This document shows, piece by piece, positions 9,164 through 18,355 of a stretch of DNA of 64,000 bases. A model generated the notes under the pieces. It made no database searches, had not been told where the DNA came from, and saw only the letters and a list, made by a program, of their open reading frames with translations. A program made the translations under genes and the position numbers. This DNA comes from Staphylococcus sp. IVB6181 (GTDB lineage Bacteria; Bacillota; Bacilli; Staphylococcales; Staphylococcaceae). The stretch spans positions 1,281,822 through 1,345,821 of the forward strand of contig NZ_CP095096.1 in assembly GCF_025561445.1 (NCBI RefSeq). The letters run 5' to 3'. Every line of letters starts with the position of its first letter. Within the stretch, counting starts at the first letter, position 1.

Positions 9164-10252
9164 ATGAATAAATTAGAACAGTACAGAAGTGAAATTCAAG
9201 ACATTAACGAACAAATTTTAGATTTACTAGAAAAGCGTGGTAATTTAGCGCAAAAAATCGGTGAAGAAAAGCGTAAACAAGGAACAAACGTTTATGATCC
9301 TGAACGTGAAAAAGAGATGTTGAATGCTTTAATCGAGAAAAATAATGGTCCATTTAACGACAATGTAATTAAACAATTATTCAAAGAAATATTTAAAGCA
9401 TCCACTGACTTACAAAAATCAGAAAACGAAAAACATCTTATTGTTTCAAGAAAATTAAAACCGGAAGATACAATCGTTCAATTTGATAACGGCGGTATTA
9501 TCGGCGATGGCAATAAATCATTCATCTTCGGACCATGTTCAGTTGAATCACAAGAACAAGTGGACGCTGTAGCACAGGACTTGCAAGGCAAAGGCTTGAA
9601 ATTCATCCGAGGCGGCGCATTCAAACCGCGTACTTCTCCATATGACTTCCAAGGCTTAGGTTTAGAAGGCTTGAAAATCCTTAAAAATGTGAAAGATAAA
9701 TACGACTTGAATGTTGTAAGTGAAATCGTAGCACCTTCCGACTTCGAATTAGCAGATCAATACTTAGATGTGTTCCAAATCGGAGCGCGCAACATGCAAA
9801 ACTTCGAATTATTAAAAGAAGCAGGACGTACAAACAAACCAATCTTATTAAAACGCGGTATGTCCGCAACAATCGAAGAATTCATCTTTGCGGCTGAATA
9901 CATTGCATCTCAAGGTAACCAAAATATTATCTTATGCGAACGCGGTATCAGAACTTACGAAAAAGCTACACGTAATACATTAGATATTTCTGCAGTACCT
10001 ATTTTAAAACAAGGTACACACTTACCTGTAATGGTCGATGTTACACACAGTACAGGACGTATAGACATCATGCTTCCGACAGCAAAAGCTACTTTAGCGG
10101 TTGGCGCAGATGGGGTTATGGCAGAAGTACATCCAGACCCTGCAGTAGCATTAAGCGACAGCGGACAACAAATGGATTTAGATCAATTCGATAAATTCTA
10201 CAACGAATTGAAACCATTAGCTGATATGTACGATAATAATCAATTACGCTAA
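9164..10252 (+). CDS. aroA: Bifunctional chorismate mutase / DAHP synthase
   Basis: 362 residues with a GAGGTGA site upstream. Residues 1-~85 are an AroH/AroQ-type chorismate mutase domain ([23 protein letters not shown]). Residues ~105-355 form a type I-beta DAHP synthase barrel with FGPCSVES near 122, [11 protein letters not shown] and the late [10 protein letters not shown] segment. DAHP synthase joins PEP and erythrose 4-phosphate to start the shikimate pathway; the fused mutase domain is known to serve as the feedback sensor for chorismate/prephenate in the Bacillus and Listeria enzymes. The gene is monocistronic between a promoter and a strong terminator. The symbol aroA follows Bacillus usage, not the E. 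coli EPSP synthase. Confidence 0.95.
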   Translation: MNKLEQYRSEIQDINEQILDLLEKRGNLAQKIGEEKRKQGTNVYDPEREKEMLNALIEKNNGPFNDNVIKQLFKEIFKASTDLQKSENEKHLIVSRKLKPEDTIVQFDNGGIIGDGNKSFIFGPCSVESQEQVDAVAQDLQGKGLKFIRGGAFKPRTSPYDFQGLGLEGLKILKNVKDKYDLNVVSEIVAPSDFELADQYLDVFQIGARNMQNFELLKEAGRTNKPILLKRGMSATIEEFIFAAEYIASQGNQNIILCERGIRTYEKATRNTLDISAVPILKQGTHLPVMVDVTHSTGRIDIMLPTAKATLAVGADGVMAEVHPDPAVALSDSGQQMDLDQFDKFYNELKPLADMYDNNQLR

Positions 10253-10268
10253 TCAGATAATTGAAATT

Positions 10269-10315
10269 AAGCCTTCTCGGTCAATGTAATTTTTGTTGAC
10301 CCAGAGGGCTTTTTG
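10269..10315 (+). terminator. Intrinsic terminator after aroA
   Basis: AAGCCTTCTCGGTCAA pairs with TTGACCCAGAGGGCTT (two G-T or mismatched positions) around a T-rich loop, followed by TTTTT. Confidence 0.9.
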
Positions 10316-10396
10316 ATGTGGTAAAATAAATATTCAGTGACAAAACAGTGACATCAGAAACTTTTATTTTGAGTTTTTAACGATTTATGGTAAACT

Positions 10397-10444
10397 TTGA
10401 AAATGTTATGAAAACTTATTATAATAGTGTTTGAAACGCTTTCA
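10397..10444 (+). promoter_or_regulatory. ccpA promoter with cre-like palindrome
   Basis: TTGAAA (10397-10402), a 17-base spacer and TATAAT (10420-10425) make a near-consensus SigA promoter. At the expected start point lies TGAAACGCTTTCA (10432-10444), which is the cre palindrome TGAAANCGNTTTCA with one base missing in the left half. CcpA autoregulation is plausible, but the altered spacing makes the site uncertain. Confidence 0.6.
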
Positions 10445-10459
10445 GAAAGGGTGAATAAT

Positions 10460-11449
10460 ATGACCGTTACGATTTATGATGTTGCAAGAGAAGCGCGTGT
10501 TTCTATGGCGACAGTCTCTCGTGTTGTGAATGGCAATCAAAATGTCAAACCAGAAACAAGAGATAAAGTAAACGCAGTCATTAAAAAGCTGAACTATAGA
10601 CCGAACGCAGTTGCCAGAGGTTTAGCAAGTAAAAAGACAACAACTGTCGGAGTTATCATTCCAGATATCTCAAATGTCTATTATTCTCAATTAGCTAGGG
10701 GCCTTGAGGATATTGCGACAATGTATAAATATCATTCTATTATCTCAAATTCAGATAATGATACTGAAAAAGCGAAAGAAATCTTTAATAATCTTTTAAG
10801 CAAACAAGTGGATGGTATTATTTTCCTTGGCGGCACATTAGATGAAGAATTAGAATCTATGATTGAAAATTCTTCGATTCCTGTAGTTGTTTCAGGTACA
10901 AGCGATGACGACAATAAAGTTGCTTCTGTCAACATCGATTATAAACAAGCTGCTGCTGAAGTAACGAATCACTTGATTGAATCCGGTGCAGAAAAATTTG
11001 CCTTTGTTGGCGGCAATAACTCAGAAAAAGCTGAGAATGACGTGTTATCCGGATTAAAAGATACATTATCAGAACACGGCTTGAATTTAGATGACAAACT
11101 TACATTCAGAGGTAAAGAAACGTATAAAGACGGACTTAAAGCTTTTGAAGAAATCAAAGACTTAAAACCAGATGCAGTATTATCTATCAGTGACGAACAA
11201 GCTATCGGTATCGTGCATGCGGCTGAAGATGCGAATGTTAATGTGCCTTCAGACATGCAGATTGTCAGCTTTAACAATACACGTCTTGTAGAAATGGTAC
11301 GCCCGCAATTATCAAGCGTAATTCAACCGCTTTATGACATCGGGGCAGTAGGTATGCGTTTACTTACTAAATATATGAATAATGAAACAATTGAAGATTC
11401 AACGGTCATTTTGCCATATCGCGTAGAATATCGCGGAACAACGAAATGA
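10460..11449 (+). CDS. ccpA: Catabolite control protein A
   Basis: 329 residues from the ATG at 10460 (AGAAAGGG upstream); a longer in-frame start at 10427 would lie inside the promoter and is rejected. It is a LacI-family regulator: helix-turn-helix in residues 1-~50 ([20 protein letters not shown], then the hinge helix [12 protein letters not shown]), then a periplasmic-binding-like core to the end. With HPr-Ser46-P it binds cre sites to repress or activate carbon genes. It lies upstream of acuC-acuA/acsA, a conserved Firmicute arrangement, and candidate targets lie in this window (acsA, citZ, ald). Confidence 0.97.
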   Translation: MTVTIYDVAREARVSMATVSRVVNGNQNVKPETRDKVNAVIKKLNYRPNAVARGLASKKTTTVGVIIPDISNVYYSQLARGLEDIATMYKYHSIISNSDNDTEKAKEIFNNLLSKQVDGIIFLGGTLDEELESMIENSSIPVVVSGTSDDDNKVASVNIDYKQAAAEVTNHLIESGAEKFAFVGGNNSEKAENDVLSGLKDTLSEHGLNLDDKLTFRGKETYKDGLKAFEEIKDLKPDAVLSISDEQAIGIVHAAEDANVNVPSDMQIVSFNNTRLVEMVRPQLSSVIQPLYDIGAVGMRLLTKYMNNETIEDSTVILPYRVEYRGTTK

Positions 11450-11455
11450 TAATTA

Positions 11456-11510
11456 AAAATGTCTGGAAAAGCAGTGCAATATGCAGCGTGCCTCCAGACA
11501 TTTTTGTTTT
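11456..11510. terminator. Bidirectional terminator between ccpA and acuC
   Basis: AAAATGTCTGGA and TCCAGACATTTT form a perfect stem around a ~25-base loop that itself contains short complementary stretches. T-runs lie on the plus side and A-runs on the other, so it can serve both convergent genes. Confidence 0.85.
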
Positions 11511-11521
11511 GTCTCAAGTCT

Positions 11522-12676
11522 TTAAAACCAGCTGGCGACTTGATTAGCATGTTTTAAATTTTTCTCAGTAATTTCTTTAGTTCTTGGTATCTCCATATAA
11601 TCTAAACGCTGGTCATCCCAGGTCGTCGGCAGGTCTGTCGGACAATACTGTTTCCATTTGTCGACCCAATCTTTCGGCAGATCGCCATGTTGAATCGGGA
11701 CATCCATTAAGCTTAAAAAGACATGGCTCCATGCTCTCGGCACAACACGCCAGATATTATAACCGCCGCCGCCGAACATTAAAACTTTGCCGTCGGTATA
11801 TTCATCAGCAAGAGACTTAATGTAATAGGGGACAGCGTTTAAAGAATCGAGTGTGCAATTCATATGTGTGAGCGGATCTAAGTAATGAATATCAACACCA
11901 TGCACGCTTAAAATGATGTCAGGCTGATATGACTGAATCACAGGTGTAACAGTGCGCTTGAAACAATCGATATAAGAAGCGTCTTCTGTATAAGGTTCTA
12001 ACGGTACATTTACAGAATAGCTGAAACCTTGTTCTTTACCGCGTTCTGTATAATGGCCAGAACCAGGAAAGAGAAATTTGCCTGTTTCATGAATAGAATA
12101 ATTCAAGATTTCATTTTGTGTATAAAAGCTCCATTGCACACCGTCCCCATGATGTGCATCTGTATCAATGACCATGACTTTCATATGATACTTCTCTGAA
12201 AGATATTTTGCGGTAATAGCGACATCATTATAGATACAAAATCCATTGGCTCGCCCAGGCAATGCATGATGCAGACCGCCCCCTAAATGACAGCCGTTTT
12301 TGACTTCGCCGCTGACTATCATATCTGCTAATTTCAATGCGCCGCCGACAATGCGTGCACTGTGCTGATGCATATGTTTGAATTGTGAAGTATCTTCGTT
12401 CGCAAATCCATATTTTTTAGATTCCACTTCGCTGAGAATGCCGCGGGATGCGTGTTTGATTGCATTGACATAATCATACGTGTGAATCAATGTGAGTTCT
12501 TCATCTGTGGCGATTCTTGGTGTGATAATTTGGCTTGAATGCAGCAAGCCGGCATCAATCAAGAGTTCCGTCGTCAGCTTTAAGCGCATCTGATTGAAAG
12601 GGTGGTCGTTGCTGAAGCGGTACTGCATTAATTGATTGGAATAGACATACCCCGTTTGTTTATAACTTTGACTCAT
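11522..12676 (-). CDS. acuC: Acetoin utilization protein AcuC, histone-deacetylase-like protein deacetylase
   Basis: 384 residues. It shows the class I/II HDAC fold motifs: VIDTDAHHGDGVQWSFY (active-site His pair and zinc Asp), a GGGLHHA loop, the LSVHGVDIHYLDPL segment and the late FGGGGYN motif. In Bacillus, AcuC removes the acetyl group that AcuA puts on acetyl-CoA synthetase, restoring its activity. It lies 13 bases downstream of acuA on the same strand, facing away from acsA. Length is normal for the family. The acuB gene that accompanies acuA and acuC in B. subtilis is absent here. Confidence 0.93.
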   Translation of the reverse strand: MSQSYKQTGYVYSNQLMQYRFSNDHPFNQMRLKLTTELLIDAGLLHSSQIITPRIATDEELTLIHTYDYVNAIKHASRGILSEVESKKYGFANEDTSQFKHMHQHSARIVGGALKLADMIVSGEVKNGCHLGGGLHHALPGRANGFCIYNDVAITAKYLSEKYHMKVMVIDTDAHHGDGVQWSFYTQNEILNYSIHETGKFLFPGSGHYTERGKEQGFSYSVNVPLEPYTEDASYIDCFKRTVTPVIQSYQPDIILSVHGVDIHYLDPLTHMNCTLDSLNAVPYYIKSLADEYTDGKVLMFGGGGYNIWRVVPRAWSHVFLSLMDVPIQHGDLPKDWVDKWKQYCPTDLPTTWDDQRLDYMEIPRTKEITEKNLKHANQVASWF

Positions 12677-12689
12677 ATCATTCTCCCCT

Positions 12690-13322
12690 TTAGTAGAAGA
12701 AGCGGTTCATGAAGCGAATATCATCAAACGCTTCCATCTGGTCTAATGTAATGCGCGAACCGATTCTTGCCATTAAACAGTTTGCAGGATGACCCGCAAT
12801 TTCAGGATCATCTGTCGCAAAGATTTCTAAACCTCCATGCGCCATCAGTTTCTGCATTAATTTCTTATATTCGTATACATCTAATTTCGAATTCTTTAAA
12901 TCCCAATGCCAATAATATTCTGTCGTAAGGACGATATAGTCTTCGAATTCATCCTCGCTCAGACTGAGTTTAATCAATTCATTGCCTAAACCCGTGCCTC
13001 TGTGCGGCAAGGCGATTTCAACTGCCCCGAGTTCAATTAAATAGGGCAGATTACCTGTCGACCATCTTTCTAACGGATCAGGATAATGGTAAGTAACATA
13101 GCCTACAATTGTGTTATCTAAGCGCAAAACATAAATGCGTCCTTCAGGCAGTTCACTGATCTCTTGAATGGCTTCAAATTGTTCTATCGGCCTTCTAAAC
13201 GCATCTAACCCGTCATCATAATACATTTGTTCTAGTTGTTTGCGTGGTACAGGGCCTTCAATGACATACGTAGTATCGTTGCGTGTATAGGTATTTTTGA
13301 CATACGTTTTGACATGTTCCAT
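12690..13322 (-). CDS. acuA: Protein acetyltransferase AcuA (GNAT)
   Basis: 210 residues, with AAAAAAGGATGTGG just upstream of the start. It is a GNAT-fold protein: the IYVLRLDNTIVGYVTYHY beta strands and the acetyl-CoA loop region ALPHRGTGLGNELIKLSL (about residues 105-122) are visible. In B. subtilis AcuA acetylates the catalytic lysine of AcsA and switches it off. Divergent transcription from acsA, with 213 bases between the two starts, supports that partner. It is followed by acuC in the same operon. Confidence 0.92.
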   Translation of the reverse strand: MEHVKTYVKNTYTRNDTTYVIEGPVPRKQLEQMYYDDGLDAFRRPIEQFEAIQEISELPEGRIYVLRLDNTIVGYVTYHYPDPLERWSTGNLPYLIELGAVEIALPHRGTGLGNELIKLSLSEDEFEDYIVLTTEYYWHWDLKNSKLDVYEYKKLMQKLMAHGGLEIFATDDPEIAGHPANCLMARIGSRITLDQMEAFDDIRFMNRFFY

Positions 13323-13467
13323 ATTGCCACATCCTTTTTTATATTCTTCTTAGTTGTAATGTGTAATTCCGATTTTGAAGTAAATTGATATAAATCTACG
13401 TATTAATTCTTATTATAATAGTTTTAAGCAATAATTTACACACAAATCAGAATTATCGCAATAATTT

Positions 13468-13516
13468 TTGAATAATGGGTATAACTTTTGTATAATGGTT
13501 TTTGAAAACGATTTCA
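13468..13516 (+). promoter_or_regulatory. acsA promoter with perfect cre site
   Basis: TTGAAT (13468-13473), a 17-base spacer and TATAAT (13491-13496), then TGAAAACGATTTCA (13503-13516). The last is an exact match to the CcpA cre palindrome TGAAANCGNTTTCA placed over the transcription start, the position expected for repression. The divergent acuA promoter must lie within 13323-13467; I see no equally clear promoter there. Confidence 0.85.
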
Positions 13517-13535
13517 AACGAAGGGGGCAATTCAA

Positions 13536-15251
13536 ATGAAAGTCGATATTTATAAAGGGGGAGAAGGTAATTACAACCTTCAAAACTACGAAGAAACATA
13601 TAATAATTTTGACTGGAAGGAAGTAGAGAAAGCATTCTCTTGGTACGAAAGTGGAAAGGTCAACATGGCTTATGAATGTATTGATCGTCATGTAGATAAT
13701 GGTCTCGGGGATAAAACGGCCTTAAACTACAAAGATGCGAAAAGTAAAGAAAGCTATACATTCAAAGAAATGCAGGAACTGACAAATAAAGCAGCCAATG
13801 TCTTAAAAGATGAAGCCAACGTAGAAAAAGGGGATCGTGTCTTTATCTTTATGCCGAGAACACCGGAACTTTATTTCGCATTCTTCGGAATTTTAAAATT
13901 GGGTGCAATTGTTGGTCCGCTATTCGAAGCGTTTATGGAAAAAGCAGTCGCAGACCGTTTAGACAATAGTGATGCGAATGTAATCGTTACGACGAAAGAT
14001 TTAAAATCCAGAATTCCGAAAGATGATTTACCGAAGTTAGAAAAAATCGTCGTTGTTGATGAAAATGGTGATGTTGAAGAAGAAGATGTAGACTTCAACA
14101 AAGCACTCAAAGATGCGAGCGATGAATTTGATATTGAATGGTTAGACCGCGAAGATGGTTTAATCTTGCATTATACTTCTGGTTCAACTGGACAGCCAAA
14201 AGGGGTATTGCATGTCCAAGACGCAATGATTGTACATTATATTTCTGGTAAATATGTATTAGACTTGCAAGAAGATGATGTTTACTGGTGTACTGCAGAC
14301 CCAGGCTGGGTAACAGGTACATCTTACGGTATTTTCGCACCATGGTTAAACGGTGTTACAAATTGTATCGCAGGCGGTCGTTTCTCACCAGAAGCTTGGT
14401 ACGGAATGATTGAAGAATTCGACGTTACAATTTGGTATACAGCACCGACTGCACTGCGTATGCTTATGAGTGCGGGTGATGATATCGTGAAGAAATACGA
14501 TTTATCATCATTACGCGAAGTATATTCAGTAGGTGAACCGCTTAACCCTGAAGTAATTAAATGGGCGAAAGAAGTGCTAGGCCATACAGTACTTGATACT
14601 TGGTGGATGACAGAAACAGGCGGTCATATGATTGTCAACTATCCTTCAATGGACGTGAAACTCGGTTCAATGGGTAAACCATTGCCAGGTATTGAAGCAG
14701 CGATTGTAGATGACCAAGGCAACGAGCTGCCGCCGAATCGCATGGGCAACTTAGCCATTAAAAAAGGCTGGCCGTCAATGATGCGTAAAATCTGGAAGAA
14801 TCCAGAAAAATATGACTCTTATTTCATCGGCGATTGGTATGTTTCAGGCGACTCTGCTTACCAAGATGAAGATGGCTACTTCTGGTTCCAAGGTCGTGTG
14901 GATGATGTCATTATGACAGCAGGAGAACGTGTCGGACCATTCGAAGTAGAGTCTAAATTAGTAGAACATCCAGCAGTGGCTGAAGCAGGGGTTATCGGTA
15001 AACCTGATCCGGTCCGCGGTGAAATCATCAAAGCCTTTGTCGCTTTAAATCATGGTTATGATCCAAGTGATGAAGTAAAAGAAGACATCAGAAAGTTCGT
15101 TAAAAACGGATTATCTGCACATGCAGCACCAAGAGAAATCGAATTTAAAGAAAAATTACCTAAGACACGTTCTGGTAAAATCATGAGACGTGTATTAAAA
15201 GCTTGGGAACTTGATTTGCCTGAAGGCGATTTAAGTACTATGGAAGATTAA
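13536..15251 (+). CDS. acsA: Acetyl-CoA synthetase (AMP-forming)
   Basis: 571 residues with AAGGGGG before the ATG. It activates acetate to acetyl-CoA via acetyl-AMP for growth on overflow acetate. ANL-family motifs are clear: the ATP loop YTSGSTGQPKG, the DTWWMTETGG core motif, YVSGDSAYQDEDGYFWFQGR with the hinge, and the C-terminal TRSGKIMRR. Lys548 in the last motif is the residue expected to be acetylated by AcuA. Length matches the Bacillus enzyme. Regulation is probably double: a cre site at the promoter and post-translational acetylation by the divergently encoded AcuA with AcuC as deacetylase. Confidence 0.97.
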   Translation: MKVDIYKGGEGNYNLQNYEETYNNFDWKEVEKAFSWYESGKVNMAYECIDRHVDNGLGDKTALNYKDAKSKESYTFKEMQELTNKAANVLKDEANVEKGDRVFIFMPRTPELYFAFFGILKLGAIVGPLFEAFMEKAVADRLDNSDANVIVTTKDLKSRIPKDDLPKLEKIVVVDENGDVEEEDVDFNKALKDASDEFDIEWLDREDGLILHYTSGSTGQPKGVLHVQDAMIVHYISGKYVLDLQEDDVYWCTADPGWVTGTSYGIFAPWLNGVTNCIAGGRFSPEAWYGMIEEFDVTIWYTAPTALRMLMSAGDDIVKKYDLSSLREVYSVGEPLNPEVIKWAKEVLGHTVLDTWWMTETGGHMIVNYPSMDVKLGSMGKPLPGIEAAIVDDQGNELPPNRMGNLAIKKGWPSMMRKIWKNPEKYDSYFIGDWYVSGDSAYQDEDGYFWFQGRVDDVIMTAGERVGPFEVESKLVEHPAVAEAGVIGKPDPVRGEIIKAFVALNHGYDPSDEVKEDIRKFVKNGLSAHAAPREIEFKEKLPKTRSGKIMRRVLKAWELDLPEGDLSTMED

Positions 15252-15633
15252 TTCCCTTTTCTGCCATAATATATTTCTAATTGAATAGGCAATCAATCAA
15301 AGCGGTATCGGGATGTTGTTTAAAGCATTTCGGTACCGCTTACATTATTGAAATATAAAGGGTTTTCATAAAATAATATCTACGATTTTTGTAAAATTAC
15401 CAAAAAAGTATGAATACTAAAATAATATAGATGAATATGTTCGACATTAAATCTATATTTCGATATGATTGATGATGTAAAAGGTTTTCATGCAGTTGAA
15501 ACAAGGTCTGTTTGTGATGCTTCATTGAAAAGTGCTTTCGTTTATGAGGGAGCTTCAGTACTGCTGCTATGAAATAAAACAAAGAGACTGTTGCGCAACT
15601 GTAAATAAAATACTTAATAAGGGGCTGAATGAA
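15252..15633 (+). other. Intergenic region and leader upstream of fhs
   Basis: 382 bases without a confident gene. It holds an imperfect hairpin at 15300-15342 (AAGCGGTATCG against CGGTACCGCTT) that lacks a T-run, a perfect inverted repeat AATATAGAT/ATCTATATT (15424-15432 and 15451-15459), and a 10-bp palindrome GTTGCGCAAC (about 15591-15600) some 35 bases before the fhs start. No clear promoter is visible and no known riboswitch consensus (tetrahydrofolate, purine) could be recognised. An antisense frame of 81 codons (15397-15642) has two hydrophobic stretches but no ribosome binding site. Confidence 0.5.
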
Positions 15634-17301
15634 TTGAGTCATTTATCAGATTTGGATATTGCTAATCAAGCAACATTACAACCAATTAAAGAAATCGCGG
15701 AAAAGGTTGGTATTCCAGAAGATGCTTTAGAACCTTACGGTCACTATAAAGCTAAAATTGACATCAACAAATTAGAAGATAAAGGGGAAAAAGGTAAAGT
15801 AGTTCTTGTTACTGCAATGAGTCCTACACCAGCAGGTGAAGGTAAATCAACAGTTACAGTTGGTTTAGCGGATGCATTCCACGAATTAGGCGAAAATGTC
15901 ATGATGGCATTACGCGAACCTGCATTAGGTCCAGTCTTCGGTATTAAAGGCGGTGCAACAGGCGGCGGATACGCACAAGTATTGCCGATGGAAGATATCA
16001 ACTTGCACTTCAACGGCGACTTCCACGCAATCACTACAGCAAACAATGCTTTATCAGCATTCATCGACAACCATATTCACCAAGGTAACGAATTAGGTAT
16101 CGATCAACGCCGTATCGAATGGAAACGTGTTCTAGACATGAACGACCGTGCTTTAAGACAAGTTGTTGTAGGTTTAGGCGGCCCGACACAAGGTGTACCT
16201 CGTGAAGACGGCTTCAACATTACAGTAGCATCAGAAATCATGGCAATTCTTTGCTTAAGCACAGGCTTAAAAGACTTAAAAGAAAGCATTGCGAATATTA
16301 CAATTGCTTATACTCGCGATCGCAAACCAGTTACAGTTAAAGACTTGAAAGTTGAAGGTGCGCTTGCAATGATTCTTAAAGATGCAATCAAACCTAACTT
16401 AGTACAATCAATCGAAGGTACGCCTGCATTAATCCACGGCGGACCATTCGCAAACATTGCACACGGCTGTAACTCAATCTTAGCTACTGAAACAGCACGT
16501 CAATTAGCTGATGTAGTTGTGACAGAAGCTGGTTTCGGTTCTGACTTAGGTGCTGAGAAATTCATGAACATCAAGTCACGCAAAGCTGGTTTCGAACCTA
16601 GCGCTGCAGTAGTTGTTGCGACAGTTCGTGCATTGAAAATGCATGGCGGCGTAGCAAAAGACGACTTGAAAGAAGAAAATGTACAAGCGGTTAAAGACGG
16701 ACTAGAAAACTTAGCACGTCACATCAGAAACATCCGTTCATTCGGTGTTGAACCAGTAGTTGCATTAAACGCATTCGTTAATGATACAGATGCTGAAACA
16801 AAAGTTGTTGAAGACTGGGCAAAAGAAAACAACGTACGTATCGCTTTAACTGAAGTATGGGAAAAAGGCGGCAAAGGCGGCGTTGAATTAGCTAAACAAG
16901 TGAAAGAAGTTATTAATGAAGACCAAGACTTCAAAAACACTTATGAACTTGACGAACCAATCGAAGAAAAAATCGAAAAAATCGTTAAGAACATTTATGG
17001 CGGTAATAAAGTAACATTCACAAGCAAAGCCCAAAAACAATTGAAACAAATCAAAGACAACAGCTGGGACAACTATCCAGTATGTATGGCTAAAACACAA
17101 TACTCATTCTCTGACGACAAAGACTTATTAGGTGCACCAAATGACTTTGAAATCACAATCAGAGAATTACAAGCGAAAACAGGTGCAGGCTTCATCGTTG
17201 CATTAACTGGTGCAATTATGACAATGCCTGGACTTCCTAAAAAACCAGCTGCATTAAACATGGACGTAACTGAAGACGGACATGCTAAAGGATTATTCTA
17301 A
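15634..17301 (+). CDS. fhs: Formate-tetrahydrofolate ligase
   Basis: 555 residues from a TTG at 15634. That start follows AAGGGG with 9 bases spacing and gives the family's N-terminus ([17 protein letters not shown]) and usual length; the longer upstream frame has no ribosome binding site. The enzyme makes 10-formyl-THF from formate, THF and ATP for purine and fMet-tRNA synthesis. The ATP loop TPAGEGKST is at residues 65-73, followed by [20 protein letters not shown] and [12 protein letters not shown]. The gene ends in a strong terminator and appears monocistronic. It is cytosolic, and codon use is that of a highly expressed gene. Confidence 0.97.
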   Translation: MSHLSDLDIANQATLQPIKEIAEKVGIPEDALEPYGHYKAKIDINKLEDKGEKGKVVLVTAMSPTPAGEGKSTVTVGLADAFHELGENVMMALREPALGPVFGIKGGATGGGYAQVLPMEDINLHFNGDFHAITTANNALSAFIDNHIHQGNELGIDQRRIEWKRVLDMNDRALRQVVVGLGGPTQGVPREDGFNITVASEIMAILCLSTGLKDLKESIANITIAYTRDRKPVTVKDLKVEGALAMILKDAIKPNLVQSIEGTPALIHGGPFANIAHGCNSILATETARQLADVVVTEAGFGSDLGAEKFMNIKSRKAGFEPSAAVVVATVRALKMHGGVAKDDLKEENVQAVKDGLENLARHIRNIRSFGVEPVVALNAFVNDTDAETKVVEDWAKENNVRIALTEVWEKGGKGGVELAKQVKEVINEDQDFKNTYELDEPIEEKIEKIVKNIYGGNKVTFTSKAQKQLKQIKDNSWDNYPVCMAKTQYSFSDDKDLLGAPNDFEITIRELQAKTGAGFIVALTGAIMTMPGLPKKPAALNMDVTEDGHAKGLF

Positions 17302-17335
17302 TTCACAATAGAACTTAAAATAATCTAAAAAACGA

Positions 17336-17379
17336 CCCTAAAGTTGTGCGTGATGATACGCTCAGCTTTAGGGTTTTTT
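17336..17379. terminator. Terminator shared by fhs and the convergent transglycosylase gene
   Basis: CCCTAAAG (17336-17343) pairs with CTTTAGGG (17366-17373), with a T-run on the plus side and an A-run on the other. The last codons and the TAA stop of the minus-strand gene (17368-17370) lie inside this stem. Confidence 0.85.
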
Positions 17380-18273
17380 CGTCATTAAATGTGAAACAAT
17401 ATCGTATTTTTCTGCTTTTTTAAATGCCTTTTCGGAAATTTCGCCTTCAACACGCATTCTCCATAAAACATAATGTTGGCGTCGTAATCCGATTTTCAGT
17501 TCGTCTTTTGGTTTTAACGTTCCGTCTGCTTCATAAGGTGTATATGTGTAAGGACTTTGTACTAAACCGACTAAATAGGCAGCCTCAGGCAGATTGACCT
17601 CGCTCGGCGGTTTGCCGAATAAGCTGAAGGAAGCGGATCCGATACCTGTAATATTATCCCCGTTATAGTCGCGGCCGAATGGGACGATGTTTAAATACGT
17701 ATACATGATTTCTTCTTTGGTCAAGATACGTTCAAGTTTTAAAGCCAGAACAATTTCATTAGCTTTGCGGTTATATGTTTTATCATTGTTCAGCACTTGA
17801 TTTTTAATGACTTGCTGCGTGATCGTACTGCCGCCTGAAGAAACTTCTGTTTCGAAAATATCTTGATAAATTGCTCGAAGCAATGCTTTAGGCAAGATAC
17901 CGTCATGTTTTAAATACAAAGAATCTTCCGATGCGATCAATGCCTTCGGTATTACAGCATTCACGCTTTTCGGTCCCACAAGCAGAGGGTTATTAGATGC
18001 ATCATATTGTGTTAAAAAATCTTTTTGACTATAATCTATATGTTCATCGCCAGGTACATTTAAAACTGCGCGCTTCAATTCAGCGTCTGATAAATTTTCT
18101 GAATCAGAGGTCATGCTCATGAAGAAACCAATCAAAAGTCCGGTCGATAAACTGATTATTAAAAGAATAATAACAAATAGGATGACAAAGAAATGTTTGG
18201 TCCGCTTATACCATTTTTCAAAGTAATGTAATGGGGGAGAAGCGGCTGTATATGTTGTTTGAGTATGTTTCAT
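17368..18273 (-). CDS. sgtA: Monofunctional peptidoglycan transglycosylase (GT51)
   Basis: 301 residues. One N-terminal membrane segment (about 29-53) anchors an extracellular GT51 domain. The catalytic Glu motif reads ASEDSLYLKHDG (Glu116), followed by GGSTITQQVIKNQ (147-159), KLERILTKEEIMYTYLN and the PFGRDYNGDNITGI loop. There is no transpeptidase domain, so it polymerises lipid II into glycan strands only. Staphylococci carry two such enzymes (Mgt and SgtA); length and position next to tyrS suggest SgtA, as judged from memory. It is divergent from tyrS. Confidence 0.85.
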   Translation of the reverse strand: MKHTQTTYTAASPPLHYFEKWYKRTKHFFVILFVIILLIISLSTGLLIGFFMSMTSDSENLSDAELKRAVLNVPGDEHIDYSQKDFLTQYDASNNPLLVGPKSVNAVIPKALIASEDSLYLKHDGILPKALLRAIYQDIFETEVSSGGSTITQQVIKNQVLNNDKTYNRKANEIVLALKLERILTKEEIMYTYLNIVPFGRDYNGDNITGIGSASFSLFGKPPSEVNLPEAAYLVGLVQSPYTYTPYEADGTLKPKDELKIGLRRQHYVLWRMRVEGEISEKAFKKAEKYDIVSHLMTKKP

Positions 18274-18320
18274 ATTTTGCCTCCAATAATTAACAATAGT
18301 ATAGCATAATTGTATTCAAG

Positions 18321-18349
18321 TTGACTTTAAAAAAACTGTTGATTATAAT
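18321..18349 (+). promoter_or_regulatory. tyrS promoter
   Basis: TTGACT (18321-18326), a 17-base spacer and TATAAT (18344-18349), directly upstream of the T-box leader. Confidence 0.85.
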
Positions 18350-18355
18350 GAAATC

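Noticed and set aside
13413..13691. Minus-strand frames across the acsA promoter
   Set aside because: They cover the acsA -35, -10, cre and start codon, have no ribosome binding site, and lack any recognisable domain.
15300..15342. acsA intrinsic terminator
   Set aside because: The stem is imperfect and not followed by a T-run on either strand; it is only reported as a hairpin.
15340..15633. Tetrahydrofolate or purine riboswitch upstream of fhs
   Set aside because: I could not find the conserved core bases of either class. A covariance search would decide.
15397..15642. Antisense 81-codon frame before fhs as a real gene
   Set aside because: It has hydrophobic ends, but no Shine-Dalgarno, and it begins inside fhs. 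Noted in the leader finding but not called as a gene.
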